From the NCBI RefSeq assembly GCF_001659605.2, contig NC_035162.2, positions 30,756,153 to 30,820,152 on the forward strand: a stretch of 64,000 nt of DNA, given 5' to 3'. Source of the stretch: Manihot esculenta (taxonomy: Eukaryota; Streptophyta; Magnoliopsida; Malpighiales; Euphorbiaceae). The translations under genes were made by a program, and so were the position numbers. Under the pieces are notes generated by a model. That model did not search any database, was not told where the DNA came from, and saw nothing but the letters and a program-made list of their open reading frames with translations. Below, one piece after another: positions 11,568-22,813 of this stretch. Every line of letters starts with the position of its first letter. Within the stretch, counting starts at the first letter, position 1.

Positions 11568-13571
11568 ATGCGAGGAACTCATCGATCAGCTCGATTGACT
11601 GGAGTCCCACCAGAGAGTGAAAGACCAGCTGCTCGTCCTCCTGCATTGCCAAGGGCAAGGTCGCAGAGATCTAGCAGGGAAGGTACGTCAATAGACCCTA
11701 GAAGGTCTGTGGACGAGAGCAGAAGAGGAACAGTTAGAGGAGGAAGATCAGAGGAAGAGAGGGAGGCTATGGAGACTGATCCGTCTATGGATGAAGGTAT
11801 GGACGATTCCGAGGGAGGCGGTCAGGCCTCAGGTTATGGCTATCCATCCTTGTTTCAGGAGCCAGAGTATCCGATGGAGGGTATGTCGGAATACTCTCGT
11901 TTTGACCCATATCCTACATACATGCCATATATGCCATATCCTCACTACTATCCACCATATCCTATGTATCCATCTTCCCCTACCCGTCCAAGTGCAGCAC
12001 ACCTAGAGCCAAATGAACCAGTATTACCACCAGAACCAGTAGCCCCTGTTGTTGACAGACATGAACCTAGCTCATCTGGAGGTAAAGTCCACATGACGGA
12101 GTACTTGAAATTGGATGCTCCTAAATACAATTCGGGAGATGATCCATTTGATTACCTCAGAGCAGTTAGGATGATCACCAGTGAATTGGGAGCAGATGAT
12201 AGGAGAGCCATTGAGATGGCAGGTTTCACAATAAAATGCAAGAAAGCCAGAGAATGGTTTAAGAATTATGTGGAGCCTAGAATGGACAGCATGTCGTGGG
12301 GAGAGTTCGCCAATGAGTTTGCAGGGTGGGCTTTTCCTGACAGTTCGAGGGAGATGAAAGTAATTGAATTTGAACAGTTGCGACAGACAGATGAGATGAG
12401 TGTTGATGAATTTACAGATAAGTTCCTGGATCTGCTTCAGTACGTGGGTCAGGCCTATGATACTGATCAGAAGAAGGCGAGGAGATATACCATGAGACTT
12501 CATCCCAGGTATTCTTCCTTGATTCTTCCAGCAGAAAAGGAGAGTTTTCACTCTATTATAGATGCAGCCAGGAAAATGGAAGCTAGTGCCAATATTCAGA
12601 AACAGTCACAGGCGCAGGCTTCGGGTTCTAAAGCCCCCACACCAAGCAGTAAAAGATGGGACAGAGCAAAAGGAACAAAGAGTAAGTTCTGGAATAAAGT
12701 CAAGTCAGGTCTGGGAATAGGTAGTGGCTCAAGCTCTGGCACAGCTCCAGTCTGCAGACGATGCGGAAAACCACATGGAGGAGTTTGTCGGTTGGGATCT
12801 ACAGCTTGTTTTCGATGTGGACAGGAAGGCCATATTGCTCGGGATTGTCCGCAGATGACTTTTGCACCATCCCAGCAGATGAGTTCAGGCAGTGTGGTAC
12901 AGCCAGTTGTACGGCCAGTAGCTCCAGTCATGCCTCAGAGTAGTGGCAGAGGTAGAGGGAGAGGGGTAGCCTCTACTTCAGCAGTAGGTTCCCGAGGTGG
13001 AAATCCGGTAGCCCCAGCACGGATTTTCACAGTGACACAGGAGGAGGCTAACACGTCGAACACAGTGGTGTCAGGTAATCTCATCATTGGGTGTTCAGAT
13101 GTGTATGCTTTGATGGACCCCGGTGCTTCTCATTCCTTTATTGCTTCGAGAGCCATAGAGAGGTTGGATTTGATCAGTTCTGAGTTAGAGTATCCTCTCT
13201 GGGTCAGTGGACCTAGATGTGACCCATCAGTGGCAGTGTCAGTCTGTCGTTTCAGTCCAGTGTTTATAGAGGGTAGATGCCTTCCAGCTGACCTTGTGGT
13301 TCTAGACTTGACAGATTTTGATGTCATTCTAGGGATGGATTGGCTATCTGCATATAGTGCTACGTTGGACTGTCGAGAGAAGCTAGTGAGTCTCAGAGAC
13401 CAGGATGGGTCAGAGTGTGTCTTCAGAGGAGACAGGAGAGGTACACCCAAAGGTATGATTTCAGCCCTTCAGGCTCGTCGTTTGCTTAGGAGGGGTTGTC
13501 AGGGGTTTCTAGCTCATGTGAGAGAGCTAGATAGTCAGGTTAGGGAACCAGCCATAGTACCAGTAGTCTGA
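11568..13571 (+). CDS. Element A: Gag and protease
   Basis: The start is taken at ATG 11568 (MRGTHRSARLTG) because element C has the same start (25289) and B the same site (21328); an in-frame ATG at 11544 and an upstream GTG lie outside the conserved part. Residue positions count from 11568. A Pro/Tyr-rich stretch (about 115-145) precedes the Gag capsid domain (about 175-330: MAGFTIKCKKAREWF, EFANEFAGWAFP). A CCHC zinc knuckle (CFRCGQEGHIARDC, about 413) binds RNA, and a retropepsin-like protease has DPGASHSF near 516 and VILGMDWL. The frame ends at TGA 13569-13571, where element C has CGA in the same context, so this is a nonsense mutation rather than a natural end. Confidence 0.9.
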   Translation: MRGTHRSARLTGVPPESERPAARPPALPRARSQRSSREGTSIDPRRSVDESRRGTVRGGRSEEEREAMETDPSMDEGMDDSEGGGQASGYGYPSLFQEPEYPMEGMSEYSRFDPYPTYMPYMPYPHYYPPYPMYPSSPTRPSAAHLEPNEPVLPPEPVAPVVDRHEPSSSGGKVHMTEYLKLDAPKYNSGDDPFDYLRAVRMITSELGADDRRAIEMAGFTIKCKKAREWFKNYVEPRMDSMSWGEFANEFAGWAFPDSSREMKVIEFEQLRQTDEMSVDEFTDKFLDLLQYVGQAYDTDQKKARRYTMRLHPRYSSLILPAEKESFHSIIDAARKMEASANIQKQSQAQASGSKAPTPSSKRWDRAKGTKSKFWNKVKSGLGIGSGSSSGTAPVCRRCGKPHGGVCRLGSTACFRCGQEGHIARDCPQMTFAPSQQMSSGSVVQPVVRPVAPVMPQSSGRGRGRGVASTSAVGSRGGNPVAPARIFTVTQEEANTSNTVVSGNLIIGCSDVYALMDPGASHSFIASRAIERLDLISSELEYPLWVSGPRCDPSVAVSVCRFSPVFIEGRCLPADLVVLDLTDFDVILGMDWLSAYSATLDCREKLVSLRDQDGSECVFRGDRRGTPKGMISALQARRLLRRGCQGFLAHVRELDSQVREPAIVPVV

Positions 13572-15341
13572 GAGTTTCTCGATGTGTTCCCAGACGATTT
13601 GCCAGGACTACCACCTGATAGGGAGATAGGGTTTGACATTGAATTATTGCCAGGTACCAGACCTATCTCTATACCTCCCTACAGGATGGCGCCAGCTGAG
13701 TTAACAGAGTTGAAAGAACAGTTGCAGGACTTGGTAGATAAGGGTTTCATCCGCCCTAGTACCTCACCTTGGGGTGCTCCAGTGCTCTTTGTCAGAAAGA
13801 AGGATGGATCCCTCAGACTTTGTATCGACTACAGACAGTTGAACAAGGTCACTATCAAGAATAGGTATCCCTTACCTCGGATTGATGATCTATTTGACCA
13901 ACTAGCTGGAGCAGGTTGTTTCTCGAAAATAGATCTGAGATCCGGGTATCATCAGTTGAGAGTCAGAGAGGCAGATGTGCCTAAGACAGCTTTCCGGACC
14001 AGATATGGGCATTATGAGTTCTTAGTGATGCCGTTCGGGTTGACTAACGCCCCTGCAGCATTTATGGATCTCATGAACAGAGTATTCAGTGAGTTTCTGG
14101 ATCACTTTGTCATTGTGTTTATCGATGATATCTTAGTGTATTCCAGAGATGCAGAGGAGCATGCCCAGCATCTGAGGATCGTTTTGCAGACACTGAGAGA
14201 GCATGGTTTATATGCCAAGTTCTCGAAGTGTGAGTTTTGGTTACGGAGCATTGCCTTCTTGGGACATGTGGTATCAGCAGAGGGTATTGAGGTAGACCCC
14301 AAGAAGATAGAGGCTGTAGCTAACTGGCCCAGACCCATGACAGTGACTGAGATTAAAAGCTTTCTGGGACTGGCAGGTTACTTTAGGAGGTTCGTTCAGA
14401 ACTTCTCAAAGATAGCAGCTCCTATGACCAAATTGACTCAGAAGAACCAGAAGTTTATCTGGTCAGACCAGTGTGAAGAGAGCTTTGAGGAGCTCAAGAG
14501 GAGATTGACAACAGCACCAGTGTTAGCTCTGCCTGTCAGTAATGCAGAGTTCACAGTGTTCTGTGATGCATCTCGAGTGGGATTGGGTTGTGTATTGATG
14601 CAGAATGATAGAGTAATAGCTTATGCTTCTAGACAGTTGAAGAAGCACGAGTTGAATTACCCTACCCATGACTTAGAGATGGCAGCAGTTATCTTTGCAC
14701 TTAAGATGTGGCGGCATTACCTCTACGGGGTTAAATGCGAGATCTTCACCGATCACAAGAGTTTACAGTACATCTTAAGTCAGAGAGAGCTGAATTTGCG
14801 GCAGAGAAGATGGGTTGAATTGCTCAGTGATTATGATTGTAAAATCCAGTATCATCCGGGTAAGGCGAATGTTGTCGCAGACGCCCTAAGCCGGAAGTCA
14901 CTAGGCAGTTTGTCCCATATAGCAGCAGAGCGGAGACCGGTTGTGATGGAGCTTTATAAGCTCTTTGACGAGGGATTACAGTTAGAGTTGTCTGGTACAG
15001 GTGCGTTGATAGCACAGATGAAAGTGACACCTGTGTTTCTGGAGCAGATAGCTCAGAGACAGCATGAGGACCCTGAATTGATGAAAATTGCCAGGACTGT
15101 TCAGTCAGGCAACAATGTAGAGTTCAGATTTGATAGTAAAGGGATCCTTCGCTATGGGAGTCGACTTTGTGTACCAGATAGGGGCAGTGTGAAAGAAGAC
15201 ATTATGAGGGAAGCTCATAATGCGAGGTATAGTGTTCACCCAGGAGCCACCAAGATGTATCAGGATCTGAAAAGGGTCTATTGGTGGCCAGCCATGAAGA
15301 AAGAAGTGGCGCAGTTTGTGACAGCCTGTGAGGTTTGTTAG
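13572..15341 (+). CDS. Element A: reverse transcriptase and RNase H
   Basis: This is the same frame as gag-protease, after the TGA. It carries the RT fingers and palm ([28 protein letters not shown]), the catalytic FIDDILVYS near 14125, the thumb, RNase H ([31 protein letters not shown]) and the integrase zinc finger ending CEVC. The frame stops at TAG 15339-15341, where element C reads CAA. The catalytic residues look intact, so only the two stops disable it. Confidence 0.9.
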   Translation, partial: EFLDVFPDDLPGLPPDREIGFDIELLPGTRPISIPPYRMAPAELTELKEQLQDLVDKGFIRPSTSPWGAPVLFVRKKDGSLRLCIDYRQLNKVTIKNRYPLPRIDDLFDQLAGAGCFSKIDLRSGYHQLRVREADVPKTAFRTRYGHYEFLVMPFGLTNAPAAFMDLMNRVFSEFLDHFVIVFIDDILVYSRDAEEHAQHLRIVLQTLREHGLYAKFSKCEFWLRSIAFLGHVVSAEGIEVDPKKIEAVANWPRPMTVTEIKSFLGLAGYFRRFVQNFSKIAAPMTKLTQKNQKFIWSDQCEESFEELKRRLTTAPVLALPVSNAEFTVFCDASRVGLGCVLMQNDRVIAYASRQLKKHELNYPTHDLEMAAVIFALKMWRHYLYGVKCEIFTDHKSLQYILSQRELNLRQRRWVELLSDYDCKIQYHPGKANVVADALSRKSLGSLSHIAAERRPVVMELYKLFDEGLQLELSGTGALIAQMKVTPVFLEQIAQRQHEDPELMKIARTVQSGNNVEFRFDSKGILRYGSRLCVPDRGSVKEDIMREAHNARYSVHPGATKMYQDLKRVYWWPAMKKEVAQFVTACEVC

Positions 15342-16460
15342 AGGGTGAAATTAGAGCATCAGAAACCAGCCGGAATGCTTAACCCATTACCGATTCCAGA
15401 GTGGAAATGGGAGAACATAGCCATGGATTTTGTAGTGGGTTTACCAGTAGCGTCCAACAGGATAGACTCGATATGGGTGATTGTGGACAGACTCACGAAA
15501 TCTGCTCATTTTCTTCCAGTACGGAGTAACTATTCTGTGGATAAGTTGGCACAGGTCTATCTGGATGAGATAGTGAGATTACATGGAGTTCCAGTGTCTA
15601 TAATTTCAGATAGAGGACCTCAGTTTACCTCTCGCTTTTGGCGGAGTCTGCAAAGTGCGATGGGCACGAGGTTGGATTTTAGTACTGCTTTCCACCCGCA
15701 GACTGATGGACAATCAGAAAGGACCATCCAGACCATAGAGGATATGCTTCGCCTATGTGTGTTAGACTTTGGCGGTTCTTGGAGGCAGCATCTACCTTTG
15801 GTGGAGTTTGCCTACAATAACAGTCATCATGCTAGCATCGGGATGGCTCCTTATGAAGCTTTGTATGGGAGGAAGTGCAGATCCCCTGTTTGCTGGGAAG
15901 AGGTAGGAGAGAAGGCTCTTGCAGGGCCAGAATTAGTAGACATTACCAGTAGAATGGTGCCCATGATTAGAGAGAGAATCAGAACAGCTCAGAGTAGACA
16001 GAAAAGTTATGCAGACGTTCGCAGGAAGCAGTTAGAGTTTCAAGAAGGTAATTGGGTATTGCTGAAAGTGTCTCCAATGAAAGGAGTGGTTCGTTTTGGA
16101 AAGAAAGGTAAATTGGCTCCACGGTACATTGGACCCTTTGAGGTGTTGCAGAGGATCGGAAATGTGTCGTATAAGCTGGATTTACCTGCTTCTATGGAGA
16201 GGATTCACCCGGTATTTCATGTTTCTATGCTACGACAGTTTGTGTCAGATCCGAATCAGGTTCTGAGTGAGCCTGAGGTGGAGATTCATACGGATCTCAC
16301 CTATATAGAGCAGCCAGTGCGGATTCTGGACACGCAGATCAGACAGCTAAGGAACAAGGAGATTCCGATGGTGAAAGTTCTATGGAACCACCATAATCTA
16401 GAAGAGTGCACCTGGGAGACGCGGGAGTCTATGCTCCAGCAGTATCCATATTTATTTTAA
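15342..16460 (+). CDS. Element A: integrase core and chromodomain
   Basis: This continues the same frame after the TAG. It begins with RVKLEHQKPAGM, so it has no start of its own. The DDE core is visible: MDFVVGLP, SDRGPQF and DGQSERTIQTIED. A basic linker, a GPFEVLQRIG segment and HPVFHVSMLRQF follow, then the chromodomain-like tail (EQPVRILDTQIRQL, WNHHNLEECTWETRESM). Integrase inserts the cDNA and makes the 5-bp TSD seen around this copy. Length and end (YPYLF then TAA) match element C. Confidence 0.9.
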   Translation, partial: RVKLEHQKPAGMLNPLPIPEWKWENIAMDFVVGLPVASNRIDSIWVIVDRLTKSAHFLPVRSNYSVDKLAQVYLDEIVRLHGVPVSIISDRGPQFTSRFWRSLQSAMGTRLDFSTAFHPQTDGQSERTIQTIEDMLRLCVLDFGGSWRQHLPLVEFAYNNSHHASIGMAPYEALYGRKCRSPVCWEEVGEKALAGPELVDITSRMVPMIRERIRTAQSRQKSYADVRRKQLEFQEGNWVLLKVSPMKGVVRFGKKGKLAPRYIGPFEVLQRIGNVSYKLDLPASMERIHPVFHVSMLRQFVSDPNQVLSEPEVEIHTDLTYIEQPVRILDTQIRQLRNKEIPMVKVLWNHHNLEECTWETRESMLQQYPYLF

Positions 16461-16522
16461 GGTTAGTTTCCTCCTTGTATTTTGTTTTGTTATTTTAGGA
16501 ACATCCGAGGACGAATGTTCTT

Positions 16523-16535
16523 AAGGAGGGGAGAA
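16523..16535 (+). other. Element A polypurine tract
   Basis: AAGGAGGGGAGAA lies immediately before the 3' LTR and primes plus-strand synthesis. It is preceded by a short inverted repeat, GAACATCC(G)AGGACGAATGTTC (about 16498-16520), conserved in B and C. Confidence 0.85.
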
Positions 16536-18801
16536 TGTAATACCCGGCTAGAGTCCGGCACCGGAATTCCTGTTGTCTGATGGAATCCGGGGTGTTGGGA
16601 TTCTATATAAGGGTAGGAATTATGTTTTCTACGTGTTATGATGTGTTTTCTGGGTTTACAGTGTGATAGTTTTGAGTTGAAATGAACCAAGGCAGAGGAG
16701 CCAAGTTCGGCCGCCGAAGATAAGTTCGGCCGCCGAAAGTGCCCAATGTTCGGCTTCCGAAGTTCAGATTCGGCCCCCGAATGTTGCATGGTTTTGTATG
16801 TGATTGGGCAGCCGATGATGAGTTGGCCAGCTAGCTGAGTCATGGCTTTTGACAAGTGTTGGCCTCAGATTCTTGCCATGGAATGGCCACGTCTCTTATG
16901 ACTCATCTGTACATGTTTTTGGTTGTTCTTACAGCAGTTTGAGGTGCTTGCAAAGGTGTTGAGAGTTGAGAGAGTTGAGAGAAACAAAAGTTACGCTTTT
17001 GAGATTTTGAGAGTTTAAAGAGAGGTTGATCTGTTTTTCCTTTGTTCAGTGTGTGTATCTTCCTGTTTCCAGAGGTAAGGGCAGTTTTAGACCCTGTTTA
17101 TATGTTTTTCTGAAGGGTTAAAGGAAGGAAAAGCATGCTTAGGTTATTCATGGTAGTTTTGATGATTTATACATGTATACATGTTTATGTGTTATGTTTG
17201 ATTTGTTGTTTGGGGTTATTAGATAGTTTTGGACCCCTGTGATCATATACTTATGTATATGTGTGTTGAGGAGTTGGTATATGCATGTTTGGAGTTATTG
17301 AAGGGAAGAAGGAGATGGTTTGCCGTTGAAGCTGAGTTCTGGATGAACTCAGGTTCGGCAGCCGAAGGTTCATTCGGCCGCCGAACCTCTTGCATGGTGG
17401 CTTAGGCTGCCATAGCTTGCCCCCGCGAGCTTGTGCATGTTCGGCTCTGTTTGGGGGATTCGGCCGCCGAAGGTTAGAGACTTTCGTCTCTGGAGTGCCT
17501 TGTGGCCTCCGAAACTTGCCCCCGAAAGGGTTCGGCCGCCGAACATAGAGATTCGGCCGCCGAAGGTGCTTGAGTTTCGTCTCTGGAGAGGACATTCGGC
17601 CGCCGAACCTGCCGCCGAAAGTGTTCTGTCCAGCTTTCCTTTGCTTGCTTTGCATGACTATTAGAGTGAGTGTAAGGGGATTCTTAGGGAGTTTAATAGA
17701 GTTGGTCATAAGCTTGTTTGGTCCCTCATTTGAGTCTTTATGTGCTTATACAGACCAGAGGAATCAGAGAGAGCAGCAGTGAGTACTGCTCCAGAGATTC
17801 AGAACCTGCAGAGTCAGTCAGTCCAGTTAGCCAGAGGTGAGTGGAACTAAACTTAAGACTGATGATTTTTAATTGAACCATAAGCTGCTTTTAGCATATC
17901 TCATGCATCATGTTTATGCCATAGGTTGATTGCATTAGTATTCACGAATATGTTGCATTGCATTGTTATTTGGTGATGTGAGTGAATGCTGAATGATCCA
18001 ATAGTCTCAGACAGGAAGTCCAGGAGCCTTTGACTACGCCCTGGCAAGTATAGCAAAGTCCAGGAGCCTTTGACTACGCCCTGGCAGGTATATAGTAAAG
18101 TCCAGGAGCCTTTGACTACGCCCTGGCAATGGTAAGTACAATGGTGTTATATACACATATACATATATGACAGGAAGTCCAGGAGCCTTTGACTACGCCC
18201 TGGCACAGAGTTACTGGGACTATGTGGTGACAGGTTTACTCTTGATGTGGCTTGTCTGTGATATGGTGCATTCCATGAGATCATATTTTACTGAGATGTT
18301 TTACTGTTCTACTCACTGAGCTATAGAGCTCATCCCACTCCCTTAACCCCAGTTTTGCAGGTTCAGTGTACAGGGACAGTCCAGCAGAGTACAGGAAAAA
18401 TGAAGAGATCTGTAATAGCTTAGAGTGGACATGTAATATTAAAGAGATGTAATAGTTGTTGCTTGACCTAGACCTAGTGATGTATGTTTTGTATATGATC
18501 TGTATATGTATATATGTTTTCCTGTATGTGAGAACCAGGCTTAACAGGTATGAGTTAACCCATCTAGAGCAAGCTCTAGTCAGGGATACAGAGTACAGAG
18601 TACATGAGTACAGAGTACAGAGATAGTGCATGCACAGGTTAAGCCTTGGTTCAGAAAAGAGTTTTATTTTCACATAAACTGTATGATCATGTATGAGGTT
18701 TACAGGTACACAGAGAGTATAGCAGGCTTGCTACGGGTTTTGGCGGCCTTAAGCCGACCAGAATCCTAGCGCCGGTGACGGTCCATTTTGGGGTCGTTAC
18801 A
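16536..18801 (+). repeat. Element A 3' LTR
   Basis: It is the same length as the 5' LTR with three visible differences: G to C in one near-palindrome at about 16766, A to C at about 17041, G to A at about 17171. It ends TCGTTACA followed by the TSD TCTGG. Confidence 0.95.
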
Positions 18802-19872
18802 TCTGGTCCTAAACGCCGTCTTCGGCACATCTTCTTCTCTTATTCTCAGCTGGTGATACCCGGATCTCAGATCTATCTTGGAGAAACAACCTGCTCCTGC
18901 TAGCTGGTCAAATAGATCGTCGATCCTAGGTAACGGATACTTATTCTTGGTAGTGACTTTGTTCAACTGCCTGTAGTCGATACAAAGTCTCAAGGATCCA
19001 TCCTTCTTCCTTACAAACAGCACTGAAGCACCCCAAGGTGAGGTACTCGGTCGGATGAAACCCTTGTCTACCAACTCTTGCAACTGTTCCTTCAGTTCTT
19101 TCAACTCTGCTAGTGCCATCCTGTAGGGAGGGATAGAGATTGGTCGGGTTCCAGGCATCAGTTCTATTTCAAACTCTATCTCCCTAGCAGGTGGTAGTCC
19201 TGGAAGCTCGTCTGGGAAGACATCTAAGAACTCTCTGACCACGGGCACTGAGGCGGGCTCCCTAACCTGACTATCCAGCTCTCTCACATGAGCTAGAAAC
19301 CCCTGACAACCTCTCTTGAGCAACCTACAAGCCTGTAGGGCTGATATCAGACCTCTAGGCGTACCCCTCCTGTCTCCTCTGAAGACAACTTTTGACCCAT
19401 CCTGATCTTTGAACCTGACTACCTTGTCTCTGCAGTCCAAGGTAGCACCATGAGCGGATAACCAATCCATCCCTAGAATGACATCAAAATCCGTCAAGTC
19501 TAGAACCACAAGGTCGGCTGGAAGGCATCTACTCTCAACAAACACTGGACTAAACTGGCAGAGTGACTCTGCCACTGATGGATCACACTTGGGTCCACTG
19601 ACCTAGAGGGGACACTTTAACCCAGAGATTATCAAACCCAACCTCTCAACGGCTCTCGAAGCAATAAAAGAATGAGATGCATCGGGGTCCATTAAAGCAT
19701 ACACATCTGAGCAACCAATGATGAGATTACCTGACACCACGGTGTTGGATGTGTTCACCTCCTGCTGTGTCATAGTGAAGATCCGAGCTGGAGCTGATGG
19801 ACCTTCACCTCGGGAACCTGCTGAAGAAGAGGCTGCCCCTCTCCCTCGGCCTCTGCTACTGCCCTGAGTCAC
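18802..19872 (-). pseudogene. Element B: protease and N-terminal reverse transcriptase
   Basis: The minus strand runs from the gag-protease linker through the protease to the RT fingers ([30 protein letters not shown]), ending at the A insertion. The protease active-site loop reads DPDASHSF where A and C have DPGASHSF, a Gly-to-Asp change expected to destroy catalysis. A TAG at 19603-19605 sits where element A has [16 protein letters not shown] is retained. Confidence 0.82.
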
Positions 19873-21328
19873 GGCTGGAGCTGCTGGCTATGCCACACTG
19901 CCAGAAGCTGTCAGCTGGGACTGTGCCATGAAAGGTGCCCTAGGACACTCTCGAGCCATGTGTCCCTCTTGCCCACATCTGAAGCAGGCTGTAGTCCCAT
20001 ACCGACACACTCTCTTGTGTAGCTTGCCACACCTCAAACATTATGCACCATCTGAACCCAAACTCGAGCCACCACCGAGTCCCAGACCTGATTTCAACCT
20101 GTTCCAGAACTTATTCTTCTTAGGCTCCCTAGGGCCTCTGTCCCACTTTTTCTTTCCACCTGAAGCTGCTGCATCCAGAGAAGAGGAGTCTAACCTTCCC
20201 CCGCCGGGGGTCTTAGAACCCGAAGACTGTGCCACTGACTGCTTAACTTTCCCTTTGATTATTACACTAGCCTCCATCTTTCGGGCCATATCCACTATAG
20301 CATGGAAACTCTCCCTCTCTACTAATTGGATCAATGAGGAATACCTGGAGTGAAGCTTCATGATATACCTCCTAGCCTTCTTTAGGTCTGTGTCAAAAGC
20401 TTGCCCTGCAAACGGCAACAGCTCCAAGAATCTATCAGTGAATTCATCTACACTCATCTCCTCTGTCTGCCTTAGCTGTTCAAACTCAATCATCTTTAGC
20501 TCCCTGGAGCTATCAGGGAAAGCCCATCCTGCAAATTCATTTGCAAACTCCTCCCAGGTCAAACTGTCCAATCTCGGGTCCACATAATTTTTGAACCACT
20601 CACGGGCCTTTTTGCATTTGAGTGTGAACCCCGCCATCTGAATGACTCTACTGTCATCTGCCCCTAACTCATCTGTAATCATTTTCACTGTCTTCAGATA
20701 CTCAAAAGGATCATCTCCCGTCTTGAACTTGGGAGCATCCAACTTCAAGTAATCAGTGATCTTAACTCTGCTCCCCCTAGATGAGCTAGGTTTGGGTATT
20801 TGGACTTCAGGAGCTACAGGGGGTGGTGGAGGAGGTGCAACATTCCCTTGATTAGGGTTTGTTACATTTGGGTAGAAAGGTCAGGGTGGATACATTGGGT
20901 ATTGGGGGTATGGTGGATAGCAAGGTGGATAAGGCATGAAGGTAGAGTAGGGATTAAAGCTGGAGTAATCCGATGTACCCCCATCGGATACCCTGGGCCC
21001 TGTGAAAGGGTGGATACTGGGGTGGATAACCAAACCCCGAGGCCTGAGCGCCTCCCTGAGACTCCCCTATACCCTCCTCAAACATGCTCACATCCAGATT
21101 TCTATCCCTTCTCTGATCCTCATCCATCACTTCCCTCACATCAGAAGACCCTCCTCCTAGATCTGTTCCCCTTCTGCTAGCATTAAAAGACCTTCTAGAG
21201 TCCCTTGACATTCTCTCTCTGCTAGATCTGCAAGAAATTGCTCTTGGCAATGCAGGGGGATGGACATCCATGCCTTCATTTTCTGGTGGAACTCCAGTCA
21301 ATCATGCAGATCGACGAGTACCTCTCAT
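19873..21328 (-). pseudogene. Element B: gag, broken
   Basis: The start is the conserved ATG at 21328 (MRGTRRSA). A TGA follows at 21302-21304 where A has CGA. The capsid core is intact between 20748 and about 20280 (MAGFTLKCKKAREWF, EFANEFAGWAFP). A TAA lies at about 20038-20040, just before the zinc knuckles (CLRCGKLH, CFRCGQEGHMAREC). The proline-rich region at about 20770-20950 does not read in one frame with the rest. Non-functional, but clearly homologous to gag of A and C. Confidence 0.82.
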
Positions 21329-21576
21329 CTTGCTTACTGAAAAACAACACACATCACATAAAACATTAGCATCAAATGGTTCATGTGCAAACACATGAAC
21401 CCGCATCACCTACATAGCATAACATTAATGCACATGCATAAATCATAGCATTTCACATCATTATTCAAGACAGGACTCCACATCCTATCCTAGTGGACAT
21501 GATTTTCCTATTGTGCTTGCCCTTCTAGAACATCTATGAGCCCGACACTCTCTAGGTCCGACCATATGAACCTAGG

Positions 21577-21590
21577 GTTCTAATACCAAT
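21577..21590 (-). other. Element B primer binding site, two mismatches
   Basis: The minus strand reads ATTGGTATTAGAAC next to the 5' LTR. Compared with TGGTATCAGAGC in A and C it has two transitions, C to T and G to A, probably post-insertion decay. Confidence 0.75.
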
Positions 21591-21591
21591 T

Positions 21592-22813
21592 TGTAACGAC
21601 CCGAAATCGGACCGTTACCGGCGCTAGGATCCAGATCGACTTAAGGTCACCGGGACCCGTAGCAAGCCTAACATACAACCTGTCATACCTGATAATCCCA
21701 TACATGATCAACATTTACATAAATTTCAAACTTTTTCATTCACCAAGCTTGACCTGTGCATGCATCCTAATCATAACATAAACCCCACACAAGAGCCCTC
21801 ATCAAATGCTCTAGTGGGACATCATATCATACATCAAGCTTGGTCTAACATTTCATAACATTAAAACATTTTATAACGATCATGTACAAAAGGGAATTAA
21901 CATCACATTAGGGCCAAGCACAATACTAACCTCATTACATTATTCTACACTATGCTACAATACATCACTTTACAATTCATGTCCACCACTAACTATTACA
22001 TAGACATAACTTCAACCTGGAAGACTCCCCGGTCTATCCCGAACCTGCAAACCTGGGGGTTAAGGGAAAGGGGTGAGCTACTAGAGCCAAGTGAGCAGAA
22101 TAGTAAAACAGTATACTAAATCATATGCTTTCATGGAATGCAACACATCATCAAACAATTCACATCAAGGATGGACTTGTCACCAGTAGCCCTCTACATA
22201 ATCCAATCATGCCAGGGGCATAGTGCAGGCCACACCTGGTCTTTCTCTTACACATAACATATCATACATATCTAATCGTGCCGGGGGCGTAGTGCAGGCC
22301 ATACCCAGACTTCTGTATCATATCATATCTCATCATATCGAGGACTAATGGGTCATCCAACATCCATCCACATCAACATCATAATATGCAATGTAACATA
22401 TTCATGGATTCTAATGCAAACAACCTAGTAGATATCATGGTATTCATGATGCATGAACATGCTCAAAATTGATTTAATTTGATACATAAAGATTCATTCT
22501 ACTCACCTCAGGCTGACTCTGAAGCAGCTAACTCACTGCTGGGGTCCTCGGTTCCTCGGGTCCGAACCTACACAGGTGGACACAAAATGAGGGACCAAAC
22601 ATATACTAACATAACTCTAAACTACTCCCCAAAAACCCCCCAACACACCCTAAAACAATCATTGAAAACATGCAAAGGAAGGCTGAACAGGGCACTTTCG
22701 GCGGCAGGTTTGGCGGCCGAAAGTCCCACCAGAGCCGAAAGCCATGCACCTTTGGTGGCACCTTCGGCGGCCGAAGGTTCCTTCCAGATCCGAAACTCAT
22801 GCATGTTCGGCGG
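21592..22813 (-). repeat. Element B 5' LTR, portion left of element C
   Basis: It begins TGTAACGACCCG directly beside the PBS and matches 2026-3247 of the other LTR. It is cut at GCATGTTCGGCGG by element C; the remainder is at 45968-46877. Confidence 0.9.

Larger units (their letters stand above)
9083..18801 (+). mobile_element. Element A: near-complete young Tekay/Del chromovirus (9719 bp)
   Basis: TSD TCTGG is at 9078-9082 and 18802-18806. The two LTRs are both 2266 bp, and by eye differ at only three positions (near 9313/16766, 9588/17041 and 9718/17171), so the insertion is recent. The PBS matches initiator-Met tRNA, gag and pol form one frame, and a PPT precedes the 3' LTR. The single frame 11568-16460 has two in-frame stops (TGA 13569-13571, TAG 15339-15341) and no frameshift seen. 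It may need help in trans, or may have been inactivated after insertion. Confidence 0.95.

Noticed and set aside
12072..12551. 159-codon minus-strand frame
   Set aside because: It lies wholly antisense to the well-supported gag of element A and shows no independent domain.
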